A DNA stretch of 6,061 bases. Origin: JBDREW01 sp043819385. GTDB lineage: Bacteria > Patescibacteriota > Minisyncoccia > Minisyncoccales > GWA2-38-27. The stretch spans positions 1 to 6,061 of the forward strand of contig JBDREW010000026.1 in NCBI GenBank assembly GCA_043819385.1. The letters are read 5' to 3'. Position 1 is the first letter of the stretch. Each line of letters begins with the position of its first letter. Both the position numbers and the translations under genes were made by a program. Positions 1 through 6,061 of this stretch are shown piece by piece. A model generated the notes under the pieces. It ran no database searches. It was not told the origin of the DNA and saw only the letters and a list, made by a program, of their open reading frames with translations.

Positions 1-667
1 AATTAAATCCTTCTAATCCTAAGAATTCAAATATTTGCTCTATAGATTTTGGTGTTATCTTATCAATATTAACCAATCTATATCTGTCTTTTTCTAACCT
101 ATTTATTTTTTCTAACATTAATTCATTAAATTTAGCCCAGCTCCAAGAGCATTTTTCAAATAAAGAAAGTCCTTGCCAGGAATTATAAAGATAATCATCT
201 TTTTTAGGTCTTAACTTTGAAAAGTCCCATTTTCTATCTTTATTTTCATCTATTTGAACATTTAAAAATTTTTTATTATCTTCATATCTATTATAAATAG
301 GAACTCTAAATCTATTAAAATCTATTAAACTCCTTACTACATCTCTTCCATCTCTATAAACAAAAATAAATTTTGGTTGCCAAAGACAATTTAGCTCCTC
401 TATAAATAAAAGATAATTTGGATTTTTATCTCCATATATTTTTTTATTATCTATAGTCTCTTTAATTTTATTTATTTTTGACTTATAAATAAATTCTTTA
501 GGAAAAGGAAGAACTGATTCATAATGTAATCTTGAAGATATTCGCAATTTTGGTTCCTGTTCAATAAAAACCTGGGCATTATTAGCTGTGTTTAATATTT
601 CAGCCAAAGCATTTGTCCCAGAGCGAGGATTACCAATAATAAAAAATATTTTATTTTTAGTATTCAT
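1..667 (-). CDS. Sulfotransferase family protein, 3' end cut by window edge
   Basis: This is an open frame of 222 complete codons starting at ATG 667 and running off the left edge without a stop. The family transfers a sulfuryl group from PAPS to a hydroxyl or amine of a carbohydrate or other acceptor in the cytosol. The N-terminus has a beta strand followed by the PAPS 5'-phosphosulfate loop GNPRSGTN (residues 12-19, after KIFFII). A YGDKNP motif lies at 78-83. The 3'-phosphate-binding segment FIFVYRDGRDVVRSL is at 100-114, with Arg105 and Ser113 in the expected places. The C-terminal part LVNIDKITP...IFEFLGL matches the late region of the fold, so perhaps only a few dozen residues are missing relative to the usual 250-320. 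The start ATG overlaps the upstream gene's TGA (ATGA). The fold assignment is confident. The acceptor is unknown, and the neighbours suggest a surface glycan. Confidence 0.88.
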   Translation of the reverse strand, partial: MNTKNKIFFIIGNPRSGTNALAEILNTANNAQVFIEQEPKLRISSRLHYESVLPFPKEFIYKSKINKIKETIDNKKIYGDKNPNYLLFIEELNCLWQPKFIFVYRDGRDVVRSLIDFNRFRVPIYNRYEDNKKFLNVQIDENKDRKWDFSKLRPKKDDYLYNSWQGLSLFEKCSWSWAKFNELMLEKINRLEKDRYRLVNIDKITPKSIEQIFEFLGLEGFN

Positions 668-1437
668 TTTTCTGCTAAAATTTCAAAAAATATAGTTAAA
701 CCAAAATATTTATCTGGATGAAAAGATAAATTAATTGCCTCTTCCTTAATATCCCAATGTTTTAATTTTCCTTCTGGACCCAAAAGAACTTTTTTAAATC
801 CAATATTCTCAAGAAATAATTTCATTTTTTTAGGATTTACATAAAAATCTTTTTTAGAAAGATAATTTCCAGTAATTTTGAAAACCATTGAATTAAAAGC
901 TGTTTCTAAAGCATATCTCCTTGGTTTAAAATCATTTGAAGGATAAGGATTTTTAATTAAATTATAAATCAACCAGCCCCATCCGTTACTAACAAAATAT
1001 AAATTACCAGATTTTTTTAAAATCCTAAAAAACTCTTTAAAGGTTTTTTTATAATCAGTTGAATAAATAACACTATAACAGAATATAGCGTCAAAACTAT
1101 TATCTTCATAAGATAAATCTTCTACGCTTTCATTAAAAAATTCTATATTAGAAAAATTATTTATTTTAGCAATTTCTTTACAGATTTTTATTCTTGATAA
1201 AGAAACGTCAATACCTGTAATTTTTTCTGAATTTTGAGCCATTGCAAAACTCCATTGACCAAAACCACATCCAGCGTCTAAAATATGTTTTTTATCCTTA
1301 AATCCAATCTGATAAATTCTTTTTTGATATTTTTCCAATCCATCCTTATAAACTCTATCTAAAAACCCTTTATCACGAGAAGTTAGAGTAATTAAATTAT
1401 TTTCTGGAATTAATATCTTGTTTTTTTCTCCATTCAT
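664..1437 (-). CDS. Class I SAM-dependent methyltransferase (Methyltransf_11/25 type)
   Basis: This 257-residue protein has a Rossmann-like methyltransferase core. Motif I is ILDAGCGFG (52-60). The acidic residue ending strand 2 is Asp77 in TGIDVS, expected to bind the SAM ribose. DNSFDAIFCYSVIYS (112-126) forms the strand-4 region, followed by FKEFFRILKKSGNLYFVS, the helix and strand 5 typical of the Methyltransf_11 group. About 50 N-terminal residues precede the core, and about 100 C-terminal residues contain a GFKKVLLGPEGKLKHW stretch that may form the acceptor site. There is no zinc ribbon, unlike the two methyltransferases upstream. The start lies 41 nt inside the upstream deacetylase-like gene. 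No alternative ATG occurs before motif I, so this long overlap is probably real. The stop overlaps the sulfotransferase start by 4 nt. The substrate is not readable; a sugar residue is inferred from context. Confidence 0.88.
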   Translation of the reverse strand: MNGEKNKILIPENNLITLTSRDKGFLDRVYKDGLEKYQKRIYQIGFKDKKHILDAGCGFGQWSFAMAQNSEKITGIDVSLSRIKICKEIAKINNFSNIEFFNESVEDLSYEDNSFDAIFCYSVIYSTDYKKTFKEFFRILKKSGNLYFVSNGWGWLIYNLIKNPYPSNDFKPRRYALETAFNSMVFKITGNYLSKKDFYVNPKKMKLFLENIGFKKVLLGPEGKLKHWDIKEEAINLSFHPDKYFGLTIFFEILAEK

Positions 1438-2137
1438 AATTTATTTCTAATAAAGTTTTAGAAGAAATTTTATTTTCTTTAAGATATAAAAGCAGTTCCT
1501 TGAATAAATCTCTTATTCCTGGTTCTTTTTGTTTTCTTCTAAGCTCCATTAATTTATCTGGTTGATTATAATATTTTTTTGCCTCTTGATAAAATTCTAA
1601 TTTATTACTATTCAAAAATATATGAATAGGATGAAAAATAAATATTTTTAATCCTGATTTTTCAAGAGGAAAATTTTTAATTGAAAATAATCCTTGTTTT
1701 TTAAATCCAACACTTTTAAAACAAAATAAATGAAAATAATCTAAAAAATAAATCGGAAATTGAAGAATATTGTCGCCCATTAAAAATGGTTTGATATCAT
1801 CCTTTAAATACATAAAATAACTACTTTCATATTCTAAATTAAATTTATTATAAATAGGATAAAAACGAGATGAAGTAAATAAGGCATGAAACCTAATTCC
1901 TTTTGCTTTCGGATAAATTTTTATAAGATTTCCAATTTCCTTCTCTAATGTCTCTATATTTTTAAAATTTGGGTGAATACATAATTCATGATTTTTTAAT
2001 TTATCTTTATTAATATTAATATATCCGGTACAAAAAATAGTTGCTTTAACATTATAATAATTAAGCAAATCAATACAATCTTCTAATACTTTGTCTGGCA
2101 CCCATTCAGTATCAATTGTAATTGCAAAATCATTCAT
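1397..2137 (-). CDS. Polysaccharide deacetylase-like protein, WbmS-like (CE4/NodB fold)
   Basis: This 246-residue protein resembles the short carbohydrate-esterase-4-type proteins found in O-antigen and capsule loci (Bordetella WbmS and relatives). Residues 4-12, FAITIDTEW, form the first strand with Asp9 and Glu11 where NodB proteins carry their catalytic and metal aspartates. KATIFCTG (31-38) is the next strand. NHELCIHPNF (49-58) supplies His50 and His55. The segment GIRFHALFTSSRFY (80-93) and the late FHPIHIFLN (168-176) are hallmarks I associate with the WbmS-like subgroup. The canonical HxxxH metal motif is altered (His50 and His55 are five apart), so metal binding may differ. Predicted role: removal of an acyl group from a nucleotide-sugar or lipid-linked glycan in the cytosol, since no signal peptide is present. 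The start overlaps the upstream methyltransferase by 8 nt (ATGAATGA), and the 3' end overlaps the next gene by 41 nt. Family placement is fairly sure; activity is not. Confidence 0.8.
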   Translation of the reverse strand: MNDFAITIDTEWVPDKVLEDCIDLLNYYNVKATIFCTGYININKDKLKNHELCIHPNFKNIETLEKEIGNLIKIYPKAKGIRFHALFTSSRFYPIYNKFNLEYESSYFMYLKDDIKPFLMGDNILQFPIYFLDYFHLFCFKSVGFKKQGLFSIKNFPLEKSGLKIFIFHPIHIFLNSNKLEFYQEAKKYYNQPDKLMELRRKQKEPGIRDLFKELLLYLKENKISSKTLLEINYEWRKKQDINSRK

Positions 2138-2999
2138 ATTTTTTAACTTTTAAAAATAAATATTTTCCATTTTCGTTTAATATAATAAAACGTTTTATTT
2201 CCATTTTCAATTTATTAAAAATTAAAATAATTTCTTTCTCGCTAAAACGATTAAAGTGATATTTATCTTCTGATTTTAAAAAAACTTCTTTACTAAATTG
2301 CTTAATCCCCTGAACTAATCTTTTTATATACCCTTTTTTTATTAATCCAAAAGCTCTTTTTATTAAATCTCTTTTTTCTTGAAAATCAGGATTAAATATA
2401 CTTATCCAAATATTAATTTCTCCTCCTTTTTTAAGAACCCTCTTTACTTCTTTTAACACAATTTCAGGATTTATAAAATGATCTAATGTTCCAGCAATAA
2501 TTACTTGATCAATGGACTCATTTAAAAAAGGTAAATACTCCCCTATTCCTTGAAGAAAAAAATAATTTCTATTTTTATTTCCTAATAATGGATCTAATCC
2601 AATAAAATTAACTTTTTCATTTATTCTTTGGTCAAAATAATCTAATCTATTATTAATTCCTGAACCAATATCCAATACATTTCCTTGATGCTCACAAAAA
2701 TTTCCAAACATTTTTTTAATAACAGAAATATATTTTTTATAATTTAAATCAGGATTCTGATAGGCCTCTAACCCATATTTTTGTTTTTTATTCCATTCTT
2801 TGTATGCATTAATTTGGTTAAAAATATTAGGTATTAAACAAGGAACATTATTTTTAATCTCAAATTTTCTTTTACAAGAATAACAACTTAAAAATCCAAA
2901 AATTATTTTTTGTTCTGATTCTTGAATAATTTTAATCTCTAAATTATTTTTACAAACTGGACAAGCTAATATATTTAAATTTTTATTTAAAAAATTCAT
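2130..2999 (-). CDS. SAM-dependent methyltransferase with N-terminal Trm112-like zinc ribbon
   Basis: This is a 289-residue two-domain protein. Residues about 8-58 form a Trm112/YcaR-like zinc ribbon: ILACPVCKNNLEI with Cys13 and Cys16, FLSCYSCKRKFEI with Cys39 and Cys42, ending in the NVPCLIPN variant of the family's usual 'GIPRFLP' strand. The class I methyltransferase core follows, with motif I VLDIGSG (108-114), Asp136 in FIGLDPL, EYLPFLNESIDQVIIAGTLDHF (154-175) around the strand-4 loop, and VLKEVKRVLKKGGEINIWIS. This fusion is frequent among methyltransferases in polysaccharide and secondary-metabolite clusters, where the ribbon probably assists folding or acceptor binding. It follows the only real gap in the window (69 nt), so it may have its own promoter. 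No Shine-Dalgarno is visible before the ATG. The 3' end overlaps the deacetylase-like gene by 8 nt. The methyl acceptor is unknown; a sugar hydroxyl or carboxyl is a guess from context. Confidence 0.87.
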   Translation of the reverse strand: MNFLNKNLNILACPVCKNNLEIKIIQESEQKIIFGFLSCYSCKRKFEIKNNVPCLIPNIFNQINAYKEWNKKQKYGLEAYQNPDLNYKKYISVIKKMFGNFCEHQGNVLDIGSGINNRLDYFDQRINEKVNFIGLDPLLGNKNRNYFFLQGIGEYLPFLNESIDQVIIAGTLDHFINPEIVLKEVKRVLKKGGEINIWISIFNPDFQEKRDLIKRAFGLIKKGYIKRLVQGIKQFSKEVFLKSEDKYHFNRFSEKEIILIFNKLKMEIKRFIILNENGKYLFLKVKKYE

Positions 3000-3034
3000 A
3001 GTTAACTATAAACAATATCAAATTATTTAGACAA
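3000..3034 (-). promoter_or_regulatory. Possible promoter before the zinc-ribbon methyltransferase gene
   Basis: The 69-nt gap 3000-3068 is the largest non-coding stretch between genes. On the minus strand TTGTCT (3034-3029) and TATAGT (3010-3005) are separated by 18 nt, resembling bacterial -35 and -10 elements with 4/6 and 5/6 matches. The -10 ends only 5 nt before the ATG at 2999, so a transcript from it would be leaderless or nearly so. An archaeal reading is also possible: TAAATAAT (3029-3022) sits about 26 nt before the ATG. At this base composition such matches arise easily by chance. No Shine-Dalgarno is present. Confidence 0.22.
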
Positions 3035-3068
3035 GAATACGATAAATTTTTGAAATCTATATTATTAA

Positions 3069-4130
3069 TTACTTTTTCCTGGCAGATACAAAATAACCAG
3101 AAAATTCCCATCCCTTTGGTTGAATAAATTTTATTCCTGAAAAATTATTTTCTTCAAACCAAGATTTTATTTCTTTCTTGGAATGATGACTTGCATATTT
3201 TGGATAATACCAATCAAGATTATTTATTATTGAAGAATTATCTCCCCACTCTTTATTATAAAAACATTTTAAAAAATAATCATAGATAAATTTTTGAAGA
3301 TTATAATTTCCTTTTTTAATTCCCAATAAGGGAATATCAGATTCTATCTTTAAATCATCTTTAAATTTTTGGAGAGATTTACCAAATTTAGCCATTTGTT
3401 CAGAAAATTCTTGAACTTCTTTAAATGTCATTTCTGTTGTAATTTCTCTAATTTTATAATCAGCTAATTCACGAAGAAAAGGTTTTTGAGAATATATATA
3501 AATTCCTATAAGTCCATTTGGTTTTAAATATTTAGATAAAGTATAAAAAGCTTTTTTAGTATTACCAGTATGATGCAATACTCCATCAGCAAAAATAATA
3601 TCAAAGAAATTATCCTTAAAAGGTAGATTAAATAAATCTGCTTGACCTATAAAAATATTAGATATATTTTTTGTTTTTTTATATGCTTTTTCAACAGAAA
3701 ATGATAAATCAACTGCAAAACGATTTACTTTTTTATTTATATTAAATAAATATTCTGGCCAAGCTATTCCACATCCTATATCTAAACAATTCATATTATC
3801 TTTAAATACTTTTTTAAGTTCTTCTTTATTTTCAACTCCTAATATAGACAAAAATCGCTCTTTTAAAGATTCTTTTCTCTGTTTTTCATAACCCTCTAAT
3901 AAATCAGAACTCCATTTATTTCCAAAACTTATAGTTGTTTTATTTTTATCTAAATCATTTGAAAAAGTTTTATCTATAAATCTTGGTACTCCTTTAATTA
4001 TAGAATAACTATGCTCTTTAGAAATCAATTTCCCACTTATAATTTCTTCTCCAATTAAAGAATCAATTTTTAATTCAAAAAAATCTTTAGTGATTGGATC
4101 TTTTAAAAAATTTAACCACTTTTTTTTCAT
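3069..4130 (-). CDS. SAM-dependent methyltransferase with degenerate (cysteine-less) Trm112-like N-terminus
   Basis: This 353-residue protein has the same layout as its downstream neighbour, but its N-terminal ribbon has lost all four cysteines. FLKDPITKDFFELK (8-21) aligns with the first knuckle. SGKLISKEHSYSIIKGVPRFID (32-53) aligns with the second and ends in the conserved GVPRF strand. The methyltransferase core has motif I CLDIGCGIAWP (115-125), Asp141 in FAVDLS, LPFKDNFFDIIFADGVLHHTGN (169-190) and LSKYLKPNGLIGIYIYS. The long C-terminal part has DWYYPKYASHH (306-316) and WFEENNF (324-330), a pattern seen in methyltransferases of surface-polysaccharide loci. It begins 4 nt after the stop of the amidotransferase gene, so it is almost certainly co-transcribed with it. 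No Shine-Dalgarno precedes the ATG. A protein or small-molecule acceptor cannot be excluded; glycan methylation is inferred from neighbours. Confidence 0.87.
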   Translation of the reverse strand: MKKKWLNFLKDPITKDFFELKIDSLIGEEIISGKLISKEHSYSIIKGVPRFIDKTFSNDLDKNKTTISFGNKWSSDLLEGYEKQRKESLKERFLSILGVENKEELKKVFKDNMNCLDIGCGIAWPEYLFNINKKVNRFAVDLSFSVEKAYKKTKNISNIFIGQADLFNLPFKDNFFDIIFADGVLHHTGNTKKAFYTLSKYLKPNGLIGIYIYSQKPFLRELADYKIREITTEMTFKEVQEFSEQMAKFGKSLQKFKDDLKIESDIPLLGIKKGNYNLQKFIYDYFLKCFYNKEWGDNSSIINNLDWYYPKYASHHSKKEIKSWFEENNFSGIKFIQPKGWEFSGYFVSARKK

Positions 4131-4134
4131 ATGT

Positions 4135-6021
4135 TTATTTAAATTCTTTATTTAAAAATATCTTATTCCACCACTCAAAACAAAGTAAAGACCAGATAAA
4201 AAGACGGTGATTTTGTTTGCCTCTTATATGTTCATTAATTAATTTTTCTACTATTTTATAATTAAAATAATTAAAAATATTTGCTTTTTTATCTAAAAGT
4301 AATTCTTTTAAATAATCAATACTTTCTCCCTTAAACCAACTAGCATCAGGTCCAGAAAAACCTTGTTTTAATTGATTAGCTATTTTATCAGGAACATATT
4401 TACTTAATGCTTTACGTAAAATTATTTTACCATCTCTAGTTTCTTTATAATATTTTTGCTTTTTTGCTAATTCATCTTCTTTGATTCTAAAAATTTGATC
4501 AATATTTCTTAATTTGAACTTAACTGGTATCTTAAGAGCAAAATCAACTAAATCATTATCTAAAAAAGGAACTCTTGTTTCTAAACTATGAGCCATGTTA
4601 AGTTTGTCTTCCACAAGTAAAAGACCATGAAGAAATGTTTTTGCCTCAAAATACAAAGAATGATTAATATAATCCTCTTTAGTCTGAGGAATTAATTTAT
4701 AACCATTAAAAACATTCTGAAATATATCTTGAGTTTGAACATTTTTAACTTCATTTTTAATAGGTAAAAATAATTCTTTTAGAGTTTGATTAGGAACAAG
4801 TCTTTGCCAATATTTATAATAATTTTCAATATAATCATTGAAATTTTCAATTTTTTCAGGTCTATAATATCTCCAAGGATAGCCCCCAAAAAGCTCATCC
4901 CCTCCAGTCCCTGACAAACAAACTTTTACAAACTTAGAAGCAAGTTTTGAAGCAAAAAAATTAGGATAACTCTGACCTAACTTTAAATCTTCTAAATGCC
5001 AAACTAAATCTGGCAAACATTCTTGTAAATCTCCTGATCTTAAAACCCTTTGATAATGCTCAGTTTTAAAAAGAGAAGATAAATGTTCAGCTTTTGATCT
5101 TTCATCAAAAGATAATTCAATTCCTGAAATAGAATTTAAATCAAAGCCAATACAAAAAGTTTTAAACTGAGGAAAAAATTGAGAAGCAATAGCACTAATT
5201 GAACCAGTATCAATGCCACCACTTAAATAAGAACCAATTTCTACATCAGAAATTGTTTGTCTTTTTACGGATTGTTTAAAAAGACGACTTAATTCTTCTA
5301 AATATTCTTCTTCAGTTTTGATGTTTTTATCTTCTTCAAAATTAAAATCCCAATATTTTTTAAAATTAAATTTTGGTTTATTTTTTAAAAAAATCTGAAA
5401 ATAACTTGCTGGCTCTAAAAGTTTAACTCCTTTAAAAAGTGTTTTATAACTAAATGTATTTTGAAAAGTAAAATATTCTAAAAGAGTTTCTGGATCCAAA
5501 TCTACTTTAAACTCTGGATGATTTAAAAATGTCTTAATCTCCGATCCAAAAAGAAAAACATTTCTATTTTGCCAATAATAAAGTGGTTTTATACCATAAC
5601 GATCCCTTGCTAAAGTGAGTACCTGATTTTTTTTGTCCCAAATAGCTAAAGCAAACATACCATTAAATTTTTTAAAACAATCTATCCCCCACTCTTTAAA
5701 ACTATTTAAAATTACTTCTGTATCAGTTTTTGACCTAAAAGAATATCCTAATTTTTTTAATTCTTTTTTTATGTCAAGAAAATTATAAACTTCACCATTA
5801 TAAGAAATCCAAAAATTTCCTTTTTGATCAGACATTGGTTGAGAACCAGATTTTGATAAATCAATTATTGATAATCGCTTATTTCCAAGTCCTAAATTTT
5901 GATCAAGAAAAACTCCTTTACTATCAGGGCCACGATGATCTATTAGACCAATCATTTTTTCTATTTGAGATCTTAAAACCAATTTTTTATTAAAATTATA
6001 AATACCTACTATACCGCACAT
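4135..6021 (-). CDS. asnB: Asparagine synthetase-family glutamine amidotransferase (AsnB-like)
   Basis: This 628-residue protein has the full two-domain architecture of glutamine-hydrolysing asparagine synthetase. The class II glutaminase domain begins with the catalytic Cys2 (MCGIVGIYNF). It carries HRGPDS (29-34), Arg49 in RLSIIDL, SYNGEVYNF (73-81) and Asp100 in TDTEVIL, the glutamine-binding residues. The synthetase domain has the ATP PP-loop SGGIDTGS (267-274), LSGTGGDELFGGYPWRYY (369-386), EDKLNMAHSLETRVPFLD (471-488) and KQGFSGPDASWFKG (552-565). Length is normal for the family. The ATG at 6021 must be right because Cys2 has to follow the initiator Met. True asparagine synthesis is possible. 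However, the PP-loop and the GTGGDE and KQGFSGPDASWF motifs resemble a subgroup found in polysaccharide loci, where relatives such as WbpS are proposed to amidate uronic acids. It is the first gene of the visible cluster and is 4 nt from the next. The symbol reflects family, not proven activity. Confidence 0.93.
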   Translation of the reverse strand: MCGIVGIYNFNKKLVLRSQIEKMIGLIDHRGPDSKGVFLDQNLGLGNKRLSIIDLSKSGSQPMSDQKGNFWISYNGEVYNFLDIKKELKKLGYSFRSKTDTEVILNSFKEWGIDCFKKFNGMFALAIWDKKNQVLTLARDRYGIKPLYYWQNRNVFLFGSEIKTFLNHPEFKVDLDPETLLEYFTFQNTFSYKTLFKGVKLLEPASYFQIFLKNKPKFNFKKYWDFNFEEDKNIKTEEEYLEELSRLFKQSVKRQTISDVEIGSYLSGGIDTGSISAIASQFFPQFKTFCIGFDLNSISGIELSFDERSKAEHLSSLFKTEHYQRVLRSGDLQECLPDLVWHLEDLKLGQSYPNFFASKLASKFVKVCLSGTGGDELFGGYPWRYYRPEKIENFNDYIENYYKYWQRLVPNQTLKELFLPIKNEVKNVQTQDIFQNVFNGYKLIPQTKEDYINHSLYFEAKTFLHGLLLVEDKLNMAHSLETRVPFLDNDLVDFALKIPVKFKLRNIDQIFRIKEDELAKKQKYYKETRDGKIILRKALSKYVPDKIANQLKQGFSGPDASWFKGESIDYLKELLLDKKANIFNYFNYKIVEKLINEHIRGKQNHRLFIWSLLCFEWWNKIFLNKEFK

Positions 6022-6061
6022 ATTATTAAGATTTTATCCAATTTATATAATTTATTATCCC
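6022..6061 (-). promoter_or_regulatory. Upstream region of the AsnB-like gene with TATA-like box
   Basis: Forty bases lie between the AsnB-like start codon and the right edge, with no visible coding content. On the minus strand a palindromic TTATATAA (6050-6043) is centred about 25 nt before the ATG. That is the spacing of an archaeal TATA box for a leaderless transcript. It could equally contain a bacterial -10 (TATAAA) whose -35 would be at or beyond the edge. There is no Shine-Dalgarno; GGAT occurs only about 20 nt upstream of the ATG. The stretch is almost pure A/T, so the match is weak evidence. Confidence 0.22.

Noticed and set aside
1424..1431. T-rich runs on the plus strand, here and at many other places, considered as terminator tracts.
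   Set aside because: They lie inside minus-strand coding sequence and are simply lysine-rich AAA codons read on the other strand. No GC-rich stem precedes them.
2131..2133. A second ATG 4 nt downstream of the deacetylase-like start.
   Set aside because: It is out of frame with the conserved FAITIDTEW segment. ATG 2137 is the in-frame start.
3042..3060. Eight-base-pair stem (ATAAATTT / AAATCTAT, 3-nt loop) just after the stop codon at 3069, considered as a terminator.
   Set aside because: The stem is almost all A-U with one G-U pair and is not followed by a T run on the minus strand (CGTATTC follows). Such stems are expected by chance in this composition.
1..6061. Possible alternative genetic code (TGA reassigned), considered because of the low G+C and possible Patescibacteria origin.
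   Set aside because: TGA ends the genes at 2130 and 664 at positions that fit domain length and neighbour overlap. Trp is encoded by TGG in every gene, and no in-frame TGA interrupts a conserved motif.
1..6061. Plus-strand genes, RNA genes, CRISPR repeats or insertion-sequence ends.
   Set aside because: Minus-strand coding fills nearly the whole window with recognisable protein families. I saw no plus-strand frame with a recognisable motif, no spaced direct repeats and no terminal inverted repeats.

Overview
This 6,061-base window is AT-rich (about 25-32% G+C in the lines I counted) and very densely coded. All six genes lie on the minus strand, so transcription runs from right to left. Transcription order is: an asparagine-synthetase-family glutamine amidotransferase (6021 to 4135), a SAM-dependent methyltransferase with a degenerate N-terminal Trm112-like domain (4130 to 3069), a second methyltransferase with an intact four-cysteine zinc ribbon (2999 to 2130), a WbmS-like polysaccharide-deacetylase-fold protein (2137 to 1397), a third methyltransferase (1437 to 664), and a sulfotransferase (667 to beyond base 1, cut by the window edge).

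The last four genes overlap at every junction (8, 41 and 4 nt), and the first two are only 4 nt apart. The one real gap is 69 nt at 3000-3068. The whole set therefore looks like one or two transcription units. No RNA gene, mobile element, CRISPR array or long repeat was found, and the plus strand carries nothing convincing.

Every product is a group-transfer or tailoring enzyme (amidation, methylation three times, deacetylation or hydrolysis, sulfation). This is the usual decoration part of a surface-polysaccharide, capsule or O-antigen locus. The inference is that these enzymes modify a glycan built by glycosyltransferases, flippase and polymerase encoded outside the window. No glycosyltransferase, transporter or polymerase is visible here, so the substrate cannot be named. 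All products look cytoplasmic: no signal peptide or membrane segment was seen.

The organism cannot be fixed from the sequence. TGA and TAA both act as stops and Trp is TGG, so the standard bacterial/archaeal code applies. Low G+C, tight overlaps and no recognisable Shine-Dalgarno before any of the six starts fit an uncultivated lineage such as Patescibacteria (CPR), a Bacteroidota-like bacterium, or a DPANN-type archaeon. TATA-like boxes about 25 nt before two start codons leave an archaeal or leaderless reading open. I see no strong sign of a wholly new defence or mobile system. The notable points are the all-tailoring gene set, the non-canonical AsnB subtype, the cysteine-less Trm112-like domain, and the unusual translation-start context.
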